Shown: one piece after another, positions 34,438 to 44,668 of the stretch | How the letters are laid out: each line of letters begins with the position of its first letter | How positions within the stretch are numbered: position 1 is the stretch's first letter | Assembly (NCBI GenBank): GCA_964007475.1 | Contig: OZ023273.1 | Span: 76,545,737-76,609,736 of the forward strand | Source: Hybos culiciformis | Lineage: Eukaryota; Arthropoda; Insecta; Diptera; Hybotidae | Direction: 5' to 3' | DNA length: 64,000 bases | Position numbers and translations under genes: made by a program | The notes under the pieces: model-generated | The model's input: only the letters and a program-made list of their open reading frames with translations | Database searches by the model: none | What the model was told of the DNA's origin: nothing

Positions 34438-34546
34438 TTTTTCTCCAAAAGAGAAAACTTATAGTTCTTCGTTAAAAGAACTCTTAGGGGTTGGTCCGAC
34501 GACTCATCTCCCAAAGGAGACGACTTATAGTTCTCGCAAGAGAACT
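34438..34546 (-). promoter_or_regulatory. Chain of four RNA hairpins in the leader
   Basis: In transcript order: AGTTCTCTTGCGAGAACT (34529-34546), TCTCCTTTGGGAGA (34507-34520), AGTTCTTTTAACGAAGAACT (34463-34482) and TTTTCTCTTTTGGAGAAAAA (34438-34457). Each is a near-perfect stem with a 4-6 base loop, and the pair of hairpins is duplicated with a shared ATAAGT spacer. It lies ~100 bases after the PBS, where packaging or dimerisation signals of retroelements often sit. Confidence 0.6.
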
Positions 34547-34641
34547 CTTATGACCAAGCTAAATTAAGGATTTATTTTTATTTTTCACTTCACTTTTTTT
34601 TTATTTTTTTTTTATTTTTATTTATTTATTTTTTTTAATTT

Positions 34642-34654
34642 GGCAGGATCGCCA
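34642..34654 (-). promoter_or_regulatory. Primer-binding site of the second gypsy-type element
   Basis: TGGCGATCCTGCC directly follows the 5' LTR end (CATTTACA) on the minus strand. The leading TGG is the expected complement of a tRNA CCA end; the tRNA species is not assigned. Confidence 0.65.
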
Positions 34655-34692
34655 TGTAAATGAAACAATTATGAATAACTTTAGAATATAAC

Positions 34693-36452
34693 TAGCAACC
34701 TGACATTTTTTTCATTTTTTCAAGTTAATCGTTAGACTTTCATTTTACATTTATTTTATAGGCTGATATTTGACCTAAGTTTTTGCATTTCAGATTTTAA
34801 AAAAAAATTTTGTTTTTGGGAGATATGACGATTCTTGTGGCAGAAGGCTTGGAAAATTTTGAAACTTCAAACTATCATCTCTCTGTTGTTAAATTTACAG
34901 GAAAATTTTCAGATATCATTTTAAGTAGGTATTCGTGCGGGCTTTCTTTGCAGGTGCTGGCAACTCGGTGTTGCCAGTTTAACCCATAGAGAAACCCTAA
35001 AAACACTGAAAAAACAAAAAATTGGTTTTTTCATTTGAATGTACTCCCTCAATTTTCAACCGATTTGGTCACTCTATACCATTTTGGAAAGGTCTTCCAA
35101 ACCACTTTAAAAAGCCGCTTTCGCAGGTTGAAATTTTTTAATGTTTTAGAAGATAATTGACTTCTTAGAATTTCCCCATACAAAAAAATTACCATTTTTA
35201 GCCATTTTCAAAAAAGTTGTACTCCATGATCTTACGTACGATATTTTTCAAACTTCGCAGTCAAAAAGTACATATTTATACCTTTCCAAAGCCGCTTTCG
35301 CAGGTGAAATCGGTCCAGTACTTTCGGATTGGCGGCATTTTATATAAAACCAGTTTTGTAGTTTTTTGGTTCGATTTTTGCTCAGTTTTAGTGTTGTTTT
35401 TACTGCATGTATTTTCGAGAACTGTTTCACTTTCATATACATTGTCATATAAGCTTTGAAATTCTTTTTTTTAATGTTTCTTCCACATCAATTTCATTTT
35501 CTTTCCAATTTTCTTTTCCAATTATAACCTAAACTTTTTGCTATTGTAATTTGTTTTTTCAGTATTTAATCCTATCTGATTTTAGAATAATTTCTGAAAG
35601 GCACATAGCAAGTTCTATAAAATCGAGTATCTCGAACAGGGTTGGACTGGGAATGAATTTAGGACCGGGAAATTTAAATTTTCTTTGTAAAAAAATTTTC
35701 TCACGCTTAAAAAAAAAAATAAAAGAAAACATTATAATTTAAGACAACAGATTTTAGTACCTTGTTAGGCCAGTCCAGCTCTGTCTCGGAATCATTCAAA
35801 ATCTCACTCACGAGTTGTTTTGAGTCGCTTTTACGTTTTTTAGTAGTAGATAATTGTTTTAAATTATTCGAACGTTTTATCCGTTCATTCACGTTCCAAC
35901 ATGCATTTCCTAAAAACATGTCCTCATAAATTTTGGTTTTTCAGTCATTTTTGTTATGGATTCGTTCTTTAAAATTGAGTTTTTGAATAATAACGGACAT
36001 TTTTTTTTTCGTAATTTTTTTAATTTGGCATACCTCTTTTATTTATTATTCGATTCTTAAATTTTTTTTTTTGTTGGAAAGGTCTTGAAACGGTCTTTTT
36101 TTGGTTTCATTTCTGTAGTACAAATGTTGCCCAAAAGGTGGAGTAATTTTAGTTTAATACACAAAATTGGTTAAAACGCCATCTATACAATATTTTCAGG
36201 AACTAAAACTTTCTAAAAAAATGAAGGTAAACTCTCCCTGAATCAAAGTCTAGAACATCATGAAAGGCTATTTCGAAGTTTTCATACTCAAAGATGTTTA
36301 AATTCAAAGTAACCAAAAAGTAACGGTAAAACCTAAAAAAACCAAAATGGCGGCAAACTTGTTGAACAAACATAATTTCTAATACCACTTTCTACCACTT
36401 TCAAGAATAAAAATCCAATTTTTGCAAAAAACGCGTTTTTGTCAGGTTGCTA
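34693..36452. mobile_element. hAT element B, 1.76 kb, TSD AATATAAC
   Basis: Ends TAGCAACCTGACA and TGTCAGGTTGCTA with perfect 8-bp duplications AATATAAC at 34685-34692 and 36453-36460. A ~20-bp word (GCCGCTTTCGCAGGT) occurs twice inside, near 35113 and 35291. No transposase frame is recognisable, so it is non-autonomous. Confidence 0.9.
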
Positions 36453-36610
36453 AATATAACTTTATTTAATCAAAGACAAAAACTTAATGAATATTTTACA
36501 TAAATTTGGTCAATATTTATAATCGATTTTTATGGTAAGTATTGATTAGTAGTGAAAGTGTTTATGCTAATTAGTGTAAGTATTTTATAATACGTATTTA
36601 GAATTTAGAG

Positions 36611-36953
36611 CAGCGGTCGGCAAACTATGACCCGTGGGTCACAGGGTGACCCAAACCATCTTTTCATGTTACCCGCTTCGAAATTTTGAAGTAGTCAAAA
36701 AAGTCAAAGAATATAGTTTTTGCTTACAACAATTGCATATAAAAATTTTTTGTTTACAACAATTGCATATAAAATAGAAAGTTTTCCCAGCAATTGTTTT
36801 TGTAAGCCTTAGATAATAAATAAATTAACTTTTGATTTAACTATTTTTTTTTAAATTGCTTTCATATAAAATTGCCACTGACCCACTATAAGTTTAAAAA
36901 AATCTCATCTTAAGCGAACTTTACCCACGACCAAAAAAGTTTGCCGACCGCTG
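36611..36953. mobile_element. hAT MITE, 343 bp, TSD ATTTAGAG
   Basis: Inverted ends CAGCGGTCGGCAAACT and AGTTTGCCGACCGCTG, flanked by ATTTAGAG at 36603-36610 and 36954-36961. The end sequence is of the Charlie-like hAT type. Confidence 0.93.
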
Positions 36954-37209
36954 ATTTAGAGAGTAATAAGAAAGTATTTGTGAGCACATATGACATGTGT
37001 GCATTTCTTAACGTGCTAGGTGGTCACGTTGATAAAAGAAACAAAATATGTTTAGATAAACATATTTTGTTATAAATTAAATTTGAAGAGCAATTTTTAT
37101 TGCAAACAGATTTGGACAAAAATATTAAAGAATTCCAAAGAATTCAAAATCATACGCAAGATAAGGGTAAGTATAATAAATAAGTATAGTGTACCAAAAG
37201 GGTACAACA

Positions 37210-38022
37210 GTAGGAGAAAAATTTGGTTTTTCCAAATCTATTCTATCACGTTTTTCTTCAGAATTTTCACAGTTCTGAACAAAATTTCATGTGAAATAAT
37301 TAAATGGCCCAGCTGAAATAATTAAGAAAATTAATGGGTTCCAACGTAAGTCCACTTTTAACAACGTTATTGGAACTATAGATGGAACTTATGTTCCGAT
37401 AAGTCCACCAGCAGATCAGGCTATTTGGTATCGTAACAGAAATAAGTTCCACTCCATTACTTTGCAGGCGACTTGTGATTCGGATATGCATTTTCTAGAT
37501 TGTTCAGCTGGCTATCCGAGCTCTGTCCACGATTCCAGAATATTCAAGAAGTCACTTCTTTATGAAAAAGCCGAAGCAAATCCTGAGAAATATTTCCCGA
37601 GCAATTCGGTTATTCTTGGGGACAAAGATTATCCATTATTAAAATGGTGTATTACACCATTTATGGATAGAGGGAAACTAACTGCCAAACAAAAACAATT
37701 CAACAGAAGACATTCGGGTACCAGAAATGTGGTGGAGAGGTCATTTGCGCTGCTATTTGGAAGATTTCGTCGTCTACAACAATTAGACATGCATTGTGCA
37801 GAATGGTACGCCCCAACAATTCTGGCGTGCTGTGTTTTACACAATGTTTGTTTAATGCATCACGATGAATTTGTTGAAATTTATATGCAGGACGGAATTC
37901 ACCAAGCTGGTCTAAGCGATTCCAGCTTAGTTCAAAATGATGATGAAGACGAAGAAGAGATAGAAGAATTAGGAGGACAAGGACAAATAATACGAAATAA
38001 AATGATGGATTTGATAAGCTGA
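37210..38022 (+). pseudogene. HARBI1-like nuclease (Harbinger transposase), 5'-truncated
   Basis: Coding similarity begins exactly at the LTR boundary (frame VGEKFGFSKSILSRF). After two frame changes (near 37255 and 37312) it runs open from about 37325 to TGA at 38022. DDE-type motifs: first Asp in VIGTIDGTYVPI, second in SAGYPSSVHDSRIF, and the region GDKDYPLLKWCITPF with the later RRHSGTRNVVERSFALLFGR. The family cuts and joins DNA at 3-bp targets. The N-terminal helix-turn-helix half is missing, removed with the LTR element insertion. Confidence 0.8.
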
Positions 38023-38043
38023 AAATTTCTATTATTTCACCGG

Positions 38044-38345
38044 CAGTATGAAAGGGGACCTGCCTTATCAAATTAAAACTCCCCATGGCAGTAGGAAAGA
38101 GGACCTGCCTTATCAAATCAAAACTCCCCACGGCAGTAGGAAAGGGGACCTGCCTTATCAAATCAAAACTCCCCATGGCAGTAGGAAAGGGGACCTGCAT
38201 TATCAAATCAAAACACCCCATGGCAGTAGGCTAGGGGACCTGCCTTATCAAATCAAAACTCCCCATGGCAGTAGGCTAGGGGACCTGCCTTATCAAAACT
38301 CCCCAGCGCAGTAGGCTAAGGGACCTGCCTTATCAAAACACCCCA
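38044..38345 (+). repeat. 45-bp tandem repeat, arm 1
   Basis: About seven copies of GGCAGTAGGAAAGGGGACCTGCC...CAAAACTCCCCAT. The reverse-complement array is at 39783-40136. Copies are contiguous with no unique spacers. Confidence 0.9.
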
Positions 38346-38348
38346 TGT

Positions 38349-39762
38349 GGAAACCACTTTAAAAAAAAACGCCCCTATTTCTTTACCTCAAAGGTGGTGT
38401 GGAATAAAGAAATATAAATATTTTTAGGTGAAATAGCAGAGACCGAATGAAATACTTAATTTCTTCGATTACTCTGAAAATAACTATTAAAAAAAAAGTT
38501 TCACTTTTTAGTCAAAAAATAATACTATTTTTTTAAGTTTTATTTTTTACTTTGGAAAAGAATACTTGAAAAAGAGTTTTTTAATTATTTTCCAAATACT
38601 CTTTTTGTAAGTAGTTTTATTTTTTAGTACAAAATAAACCTCTTTTTATTAATTTTATTTTTTGGATTTTGTCCAAAAAAAAAGAAATTTTTTGCTTGCG
38701 GAGAATTTGAAAAAAAATTATAAAAAAGAGTATTTCTAAAATTTCTTAAAAATTATACTCAACTGAAGAGTATTTGAAAAATATTAAAAAAAATAAAACT
38801 TGAGTGATAAGTATTTTTAATTTTTCAAATACTCTACTCAAAAATTAAGTATTTATTTTTTTAAATATAACTTTATATTGTAAAGGAAAGTAGATTAGCT
38901 TTCTTTATTTATATTTAATTATTTACTATGTAGTGGATCTTGGGTTCGACATCTGTGTTGTCCAAGACATCTATTGGCCTATGAGATCCCTAATCTATAA
39001 TGACCACAAGCATGTCATTATAGAGATCCTATTGTTTAGGCTGTATTCAGCCGTTTGTCCTATTAGAGCGGGACCCGCTTTCGTTTTGGCTGTATTCAGC
39101 CGGTTATCCCATTTTGAGCTTGGAACAGCTTGGTATTTTAAATAGGCTTACCAAGCCTTCTTACCTGTATTATATAGCTCAGGGAAGCCGTTTAATAAAT
39201 TGAGATTTCTATTTGGGATCAAATTTCAATCTGGACTTTATTCTAAAAACTTATCATATTTATACAAAATCTTATATACTAAAAAATTCTTAACTTCTAT
39301 ATACAATTAATGTATATAATAATAATTTTTTATATACAATATTATTTAGTAAAATCAGATTAATATCAAAATATTATTTTTATTATTTTGACTTATTAAT
39401 TAGTGATTGGTCACCCAATCAAATTTATTATAATTTACCGTAATCTTAATTATATATTATTTTAGGGTTCAACAAGATTTTAATATTTTTATCAATTTAG
39501 TTTTATTTAAATTTTCCTAATGATAATATCATTACAATATACTATAAAAATTGATCATAGGCTGATATCAGGGACAAATCGACCGCACTTTTCACATATT
39601 ATCAATTTGAACGTATTATCAAAATAAAAGAGACAAATTATGAGTACTAAAAATTTTAAGAAAAGTTAAGTTCTTCTAATTAAAAATATTTTAATAATTT
39701 TCTTTATTCCGCACCACCTTTGAGGTAAAGAAATAGGCGGGTTTTTTTTAAAGTGGTTTCCC
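38349..39762. mobile_element. Foldback-type insertion between the two repeat arms
   Basis: Inverted ends of ~63 bp (GGAAACCACTTTAAAAAAAA, then TTTCTTTACCTCAAAGGTGG) at 38349-38412 and 39700-39762. A single further copy lies at about 41960-42025. The interior is AT-rich apart from a GC-richer segment at 38930-39200 with a repeated GGCTGTATTCAGCCG palindrome (39039, 39089). No coding frame. Confidence 0.6.
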
Positions 39763-39782
39763 CAAGAGGCATACTCCACATG

Positions 39783-40136
39783 GGGAGTTTTGATAAGGCA
39801 GGTCTCTTAGCCTACTGCCATGGGGAGTTTTGAATTGATAAGGCAGGTCCCCTTTCCTACTGCCATGGGGAGTTTTGATTTGATAAGACAGGTCCCCTTT
39901 CCTACTGCCATGGGGAGTTTTGATTTGATAAGGCAGGTCCCCTTTCCTACTGCCGTGGGTAGTTTTGATTTGATAACGCAGGTCCCCTTTCCTACTGCCG
40001 TGGGGAGTTTTGATTTGATAAGGCAGGTCCCCTTTCCTACTGCCGTGGGGAGTTTTGATTCGATAAGGCAGGTCCCCTTTCCTACTGCCATGGGAAGTTT
40101 TGATTTGATAAGGCAGATCCCCTTTCCTACTGCCGG
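39783..40136 (-). repeat. 45-bp tandem repeat, arm 2 (inverted)
   Basis: About eight copies of ATGGGGAGTTTTGATTTGAT-AAGGCAGGTCCCC units, the inverse of 38044-38345. Outer boundaries CCGGCAGTA are shared by both arms. Confidence 0.9.
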
Positions 40137-40161
40137 TTAAATAATAAAAAAAAAACAGAAA

Positions 40162-40744
40162 TCATAACTTATCTAACAATTTCTCCATGGTTGTTTTAAA
40201 AACTTCCTTCGATTGTTGCATCGTGGACAATAATTTTTGTTTCATCTCCATGTTTCTGTTAAACCGGTCAGCCTGTTCCTCTCTGTTAATGTCGTTGTTG
40301 TTGTTCGCCCTACGAACCTCCGCTCCAACTCCTCGGCATCATTAAAAAGTAATAATAGTGATGACGATGTCGACGGCATATTGAAAGCACTTGATTCAAC
40401 TGGAGATAAAGGTTTAATGAAATGCTCTTTTTGGAACATTCATTAAATTCTTCTTCGTACTTAAAATAGGCTGGATTATTCCCCGTCTTGTTGTTGTGGT
40501 CCTTAGTCCTGGTATACTGTCCCTTCAAAGAACAAAACTTTGTGCGGCACTGATCCGGTCTAAAAAAGAAGTCGGCAAGAGATGCTGAAATATCGGCCCA
40601 TACCTGCGCATTTGATGTAGTGGTATCCTTAAATCTATTACAATTTATTTTATACCCGTCCAATAACTCTTTTGTTGCGAAGTGTCCCCATTTGGCTTTC
40701 TGATAAAACGTAGCCTCCATTTCATCAGGTTCAGGATCTGACAT
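40162..40744 (-). pseudogene. Myb/SANT-like DNA-binding protein of the Harbinger element
   Basis: ATG at 40744 (MSDPEPDEMEATFYQKAKWG). A Myb/SANT-like domain follows: conserved Trp, LLDGYKINCNRFKDTT, VWADISASLADFFFRPDQC and LKGQYTRTKDHNNKTG, then FKYEEEFNE. A frame change near 40438 and another near 40265 separate a Ser-rich linker and a C-terminal coiled segment (MQQSKEVFKTTMEKLL) ending at TGA 40162-40164. In Harbinger transposons this second protein helps nuclear import and end recognition by the nuclease. It converges with the HARBI1-like gene. Confidence 0.75.
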
Positions 40745-40814
40745 GTTGGCAGATTCCACTATGATTTCTTCTAAAATAAAATAAAAAAATATGATTAAAA
40801 AAAAAAAATTTTTA

Positions 40815-41130
40815 AAAACGTATGAAGTAACGTATGAGAATTTTAAAGGCCCATAGCTCCGAAATGGGGGCCCTCCCGCAAAAACCGTTTCGGATTTAAC
40901 ATTTAAGAGACCGCCTCTATTACCTACCCAAAAATAGGGCAAATCGGGCACAAAAAAAAAGTTCCTTACAAAAATGTGTGAAAACTTTGGGGGGCCCTAT
41001 CTCCAAAACGGGGCCTTTGCCCAAAGAACTGATATCAGTTTTGGGAGTTTGGGCACCGCCTCTACCCCGCCTCCAATGGGCAGCCCATTCTGAGAGTTTC
41101 AAGGAAACGGCAGTATATCGGCAAAAAAAA
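40815..41130 (+). repeat. Dispersed repeat R2, copy 2
   Basis: A GC-rich block with CATAGCTCCGAAATGGGGGCCC, AATAGGGCAAATCGGGCAC and GGGCACCGCCTCTACCCC, matching 57270-57585 and, inverted, 1055-1260. It lies upstream of the Myb-like gene. Confidence 0.7.
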
Positions 41131-41737
41131 AAATTATTAAAAAAAAAAAATTATTAAAAAAAATTTTATGATGAAAAATTAGCACTAAAACCTACCTACG
41201 AAATCTGGAATTAAAATATTGTAATTTTCATTGATGCTTTCTGAAAATAAATAATAATTAATTGATTTATTAATTTTTTTTTATTAAAAATATAATTTTA
41301 CTTACCCATTTTGTTATTATTTGTTATTTTTTGTTATTGTCCTAGAAAAAAATGCACTAAAAAGTACGCCCAGAACTGAGTTTGTTATGGGAAATTTTAA
41401 AATTTCCCTTTGCAGAAGGTTTGTGGTAGGGTAGCATTTTGGAACGAATTTTTTGCAGAAATTGTCTCAATCATCGGACTTAGCTGTCAGATTTTGTCGT
41501 TCCAAATGTAAATTTGTCACAGGCCTGAGGTATTGTCCTGTGTCGAGGGTACCCGAGACTTATGGAACGCACTATAAGTTTTGGATATTTTTTTAATAAA
41601 ACTTGTAAAAAAAAAATTAAATCCTTCATGTCATCAATGAAAAAAAAATTTATTTATTTATCTTTTTTTTGTTTTCGTTTTGAAGCCTCGCTTTTGATGC
41701 CTTTATGAATTGTTTACAATAAACCTGTGCGCTTCTG
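41131..41737. other. Right end of the Harbinger element and flank
   Basis: No ORF. It contains the right inverted end (41557-41575) and the words TTTGCAGAAGG and CTGTCAGATTTTGTCG; partial similarity to 25080-25145 inverted. Confidence 0.4.
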
Positions 41738-42365
41738 TAAAGTTAAAACCATTGATATATTACCAGAAAAGATTGGAAGCGAAAAAAAATTATTTGAAAT
41801 TTATTCAGCCAACAACAACAAATCAGCTGAGATGGATCATATTTGTATTGACTTAGTTTCCTACGCGTTTTTTGTCATTATAATTTACGGTTTTTGTTTT
41901 TGAATTAAATTTTGTAAATATTTTGTAAATTTTCTTATAAATATTTAAAAGTGGATTAGGCCTATTTGGGGAAACTACTTATAAAAAACGCGCCATTTCT
42001 TTACCTCAGAGGTGGTGTGGAAAAAAGAAAACAGGAATACTAATTTCAGTTTAATTAATTAAAGCAAATATTTATTTTTATTTGAAACTTATTTTTTTTA
42101 ATATTTTGTTTCATTTCGTTTATAAAACTCGAAAAAAATAAAATTTCATATTAAAATTTTTTTTTAATTTGATTTTTTTTATGTGAAACTTTTCTATGTA
42201 CATCATTATTTTTCTTTAAAGATAATTTTAATCCAAATCATATGAGATGGCAAAATGTGTACAGATAGGAAATAGTTCATGTTTTTGTTGGCTGAAAATT
42301 TTAATATAGGAAATATCAATCAATTCCTATCTGTAATACTAACATATCAATGGTTAAAACTAATA
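41738..42365. repeat. Inverted-repeat (MITE-like) segment
   Basis: Left AACCATTGATATATTACC and CAGCCAACAACAAC pair with right-side TAACATATCAATGGTT and TTGTTGGCTGAAAATT. A single copy of the foldback end module (TTTCTTTACCTCAGAGGTGG) lies inside at about 41960-42025. No TSD could be fixed. Confidence 0.45.
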
Positions 42366-42628
42366 AATAAGCCTGGCCGGCCTGGCCAAAGCAATTATTT
42401 GTAAGCACACAGCAGTGCTGTGTTAAAAAACTATATTGTTTCGATAATATACATAATAAATTTATACTTCTAATTATGGTTGTCAAATTCTGTAATTTTC
42501 AAAAACATATGTTTTTCAATTTTTTGCTTTTTTTGTATTAGTTTCCGTCGATTTATGTTTCATTCAAAAAAAAATTTTTTTTTTAAGAAAATTAAAAAGA
42601 AAATTCTATAAAAAAAAAATCTATAAAA

Positions 42629-42773
42629 ATGAAATGCTGTATTGAAGGTTGCAAATCCGTTTACAAAAAGGGATGCAAATTATCTTTTCATAGGTAAATT
42701 GTAAATATGGAATCTGTATTCCTTACAACATTTATTCATAACATTTAAATTAAAGGTTTCCGATTAATATGCC
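42629..42773 (+). pseudogene. Decayed THAP-domain gene, exons 1-2
   Basis: Exon 1 (42629-42693) starts MKCCIEGCKSVYKKGCKLSFHR, whose first 20 residues show the THAP zinc-binding C-x4-C and SFH signature, and ends at donor GTAAAT. A 62-bp intron with AAAG acceptor is followed by exon 2 from 42756, giving RFPIN in the correct phase, as THAP domains continue. Exon 2 is then cut by the MITE at 42774-43091; beyond it, near 43137-43190, NNQDFDIVKNNYVVSE resembles the next THAP part but stops intervene. THAP domains occur in P-element-type transposases and host regulators; which one is unclear. Confidence 0.55.
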
Positions 42774-43091
42774 TAGGTTTGTCAGTTGTACTTATTTGGG
42801 GAGTACAGTACTTATTTTCCGTTGCCGATTTTGTAATATACTTATTTTCAGTAATTAGTAAATATGTACAAAAATGTACTTATTTCAGCTTAGCGAGAAG
42901 CAAATCCCAAAAATATAATCGATTATTTCCAATTAATACTCTAGTTTTAAGTATTTTTTTGTATTATTCTATTTTGTTTTTGTTTTTGTTTTGAGTAATG
43001 TTATCTTTTTATGTTCTTTCTGCTTTCTGAGTTTTTTTGTAATACAAAAATGTATGTACTTATTTTTAGAAAAATTGATCTGGCAAGCCTA
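42774..43091. mobile_element. hAT-like MITE, 318 bp, in the THAP exon
   Basis: Ends TAGGTTTGTCAG and CTGGCAAGCCTA (imperfect inverted). Target duplications AATATGCC and AATATGCT match at 7 of 8 positions (42766-42773, 43092-43099). The word GTACTTATTT is repeated inside. Confidence 0.65.
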
Positions 43092-43289
43092 AATATGCTC
43101 TTAAAAAAACATTAGATATTTAATATTAAAATTCTAAATAACCAGGATTTCGACATTGTGAAAAATAATTATGTTGTATCAGAAACTATGTATATTAAGA
43201 CAAACTCTTATCAACAGCATTTGAGAATCAACTTTCTTTTTTTTTTTAATCAACATTGGATACCCATCATCGTTTCTCATAAATCGTTC

Positions 43290-43450
43290 CTGTTCAAATT
43301 TTGATAGATTCAGTTTTCACGCGACAGAAACCTGAGTGCCAAATTTCAGCTCGCTGTGAAAGTGGGTCTACGAGAGTGTAGAAAATAGTAAAGAAATGTA
43401 TAAATAAACAGACAAATTCGTGTACGAGTTAATAATCGTGGCCTCAAAAA
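43290..43450 (+). repeat. Dispersed repeat R1, copy 2
   Basis: AATTTCAGCTCGCTGTGAAAG, ACAAATTCGTGTACGAG and GTGGCCTCAAAAA match the copies at 3165-3345 and 53520-53690. Confidence 0.65.
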
Positions 43451-43698
43451 ATTACGAATACATCAACTAAAAACATGCTTGAAAGAATAAATACGAATTA
43501 CTACACTTATACACTTCAAAAGAAGAGAAAAAAATGACGTGTGTATTAAAAGGCTTAAACGGTTATAACCAGGCAGATAAAATTTTGCAGAAATTAAAAA
43601 AACACGATTATCAAAATTCGTGAAGCTGAAAAAGTAAAACTTTCAACTAAAAAATCAATCCAGGAACAAAGATTAAATTCTATTTTTATTGTACAATT

Positions 43699-44651
43699 GG
43701 CTCCATGAATTTTGACCGCATGAATTATGACCGCGACTGGCGGTCAAAATTCATTTTCAAAATGAATTTTGACCGCGCCTCAATTTAGAAAACAAATGAA
43801 TTTTGACCGCTACAAAATGTGCGGACAAAATTCATTTTTAAAATGAATTTTGGCCGCAACTCAATTTAGTAAAAAAATGAATTTTGACCGCGGCAAAATG
43901 TGCGGACAAAATTCATTTTCAAAATGAATTTTGGCCGCGACTCTATTTAGAAAAAAAAATGAATTTTGACCGCGACAAAATTTGCGGCTGTATTATGCAG
44001 AAATAGTTTCATCAAAAATATTACTTAACAAATATTGAAAATAAAAACAGCTTTTTCATACATTTTGTACGGCATCCTTTTGGAAAAGGCCTAAAATCAA
44101 CGACACTATTTATCGTATGTGAGTAAAAAAGATAAAATATTTGTGGGGTAGACACAAGGGGAAGGGGGGGCAGCAGGGCGGCGGGCGAGCGGTTGGTCAG
44201 TGGGATTTGCGGCTATCGCCCTTGCCCTTTTGCTTAGAACACAATATTTTATCGGAGGGTTGATTTCATTTTTTAAAATAAGTCATTTAAAATGAATTGT
44301 ATCTTCTCCATAACTTTTGTACATAATACTCGCGTTCCAGGCAACAACTCAATTTAAAAAAAATGAATTTTGACCGCGGCAAAATGTGCGGACAAAATTC
44401 ATTTTCAAAATGAATTTTGGCCGTGACTCAATTTATAAAAAAATGAATTTTGACCGCGAGAAAATGTGCGGGCAAAATTCATTTTCAAAATGAATTTTGA
44501 CCGCGACTCAATTTATAAATAAAATGAATTTTGACCGCGCGGTCAAAAGACATTTTGTTGCGCGGACAAAATTCATTTTAAAAATGAATTTTGCCCGCCC
44601 ATACAAACTTTTTCCGCGGTCATAATTCATGCGGTCATAATTCAGTGCCCC
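43699..44651. mobile_element. Palindrome-rich element, 953 bp, TSD GTACAATT
   Basis: Perfect 8-bp duplications GTACAATT at 43691-43698 and 44652-44659. Inverted ends share CATGAATTATGACCGCG. The interior repeats AAAATGAATTTTGACCGC in both orientations about a dozen times, with the palindrome TTCATTTTCAAAATGAA. A GC-rich core (44150-44225) is unique. It is probably a hAT-type non-autonomous element. Confidence 0.75.
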
Positions 44652-44668
44652 GTACAATTCTCTCCTAA

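Larger units (their letters stand above)
25237..37209 (-). mobile_element. Ty3/gypsy LTR retrotransposon without env, with long multi-ORF leader
   Basis: Minus orientation: 5' LTR 34655-37209 (expanded by two hAT insertions), PBS, 2.9-kb leader with three small ORFs, gag 31499-29971, pol to 26377, PPT, 3' LTR 25237-25653. LTR starts are TGTTGTACCC on the minus strand. I see only one substitution between the LTRs over about 410 aligned bases, so the insertion is very young. The organisation without env and with a long leader is like the mdg1/412 group. No TSD is visible, consistent with a rearranged left junction. Confidence 0.87.
34655..37209 (-). repeat. 5' LTR of the second gypsy-type element, split by two hAT insertions
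   Basis: After removal of 34693-36452 and 36611-36953 (plus one TSD copy each), about 436 bp remain that match 25237-25653. Ends are TGTAAATG and GGTACAACA on plus. Confidence 0.85.
25061..41575. mobile_element. Harbinger-type DNA transposon, interrupted by an LTR element
   Basis: Imperfect inverted ends (ATAGTACGTTCCATAAGTC at 25061-25079 and its near-complement at 41557-41575) enclose a HARBI1-like nuclease (37210-38022, plus) and a Myb/SANT-like gene (40162-40744, minus). These are the two proteins typical of Harbinger transposons, here convergent. A clear TSD was not found. The LTR element 25237-37209 cuts the nuclease gene, and the expected N-terminal part is absent to its left, so the insertion seems to have been accompanied by a deletion. 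Confidence 0.45.

Noticed and set aside
39039..39110. Solo LTR within the segment 38870-39480
   Set aside because: GGCTGTATTCAGCCG is repeated, but no TG...CA ends with a duplicated target could be found.
38048..40136. CRISPR-like regular 45-bp repeats
   Set aside because: Repeats are contiguous without unique spacers, occur as two inverted arrays, and lie in a eukaryotic transposon.
44150..44230. GC-rich core as a possible CpG-type promoter
   Set aside because: It is the unique interior of a TSD-bounded element and resembles the GC-rich start of R2 rather than a host promoter.
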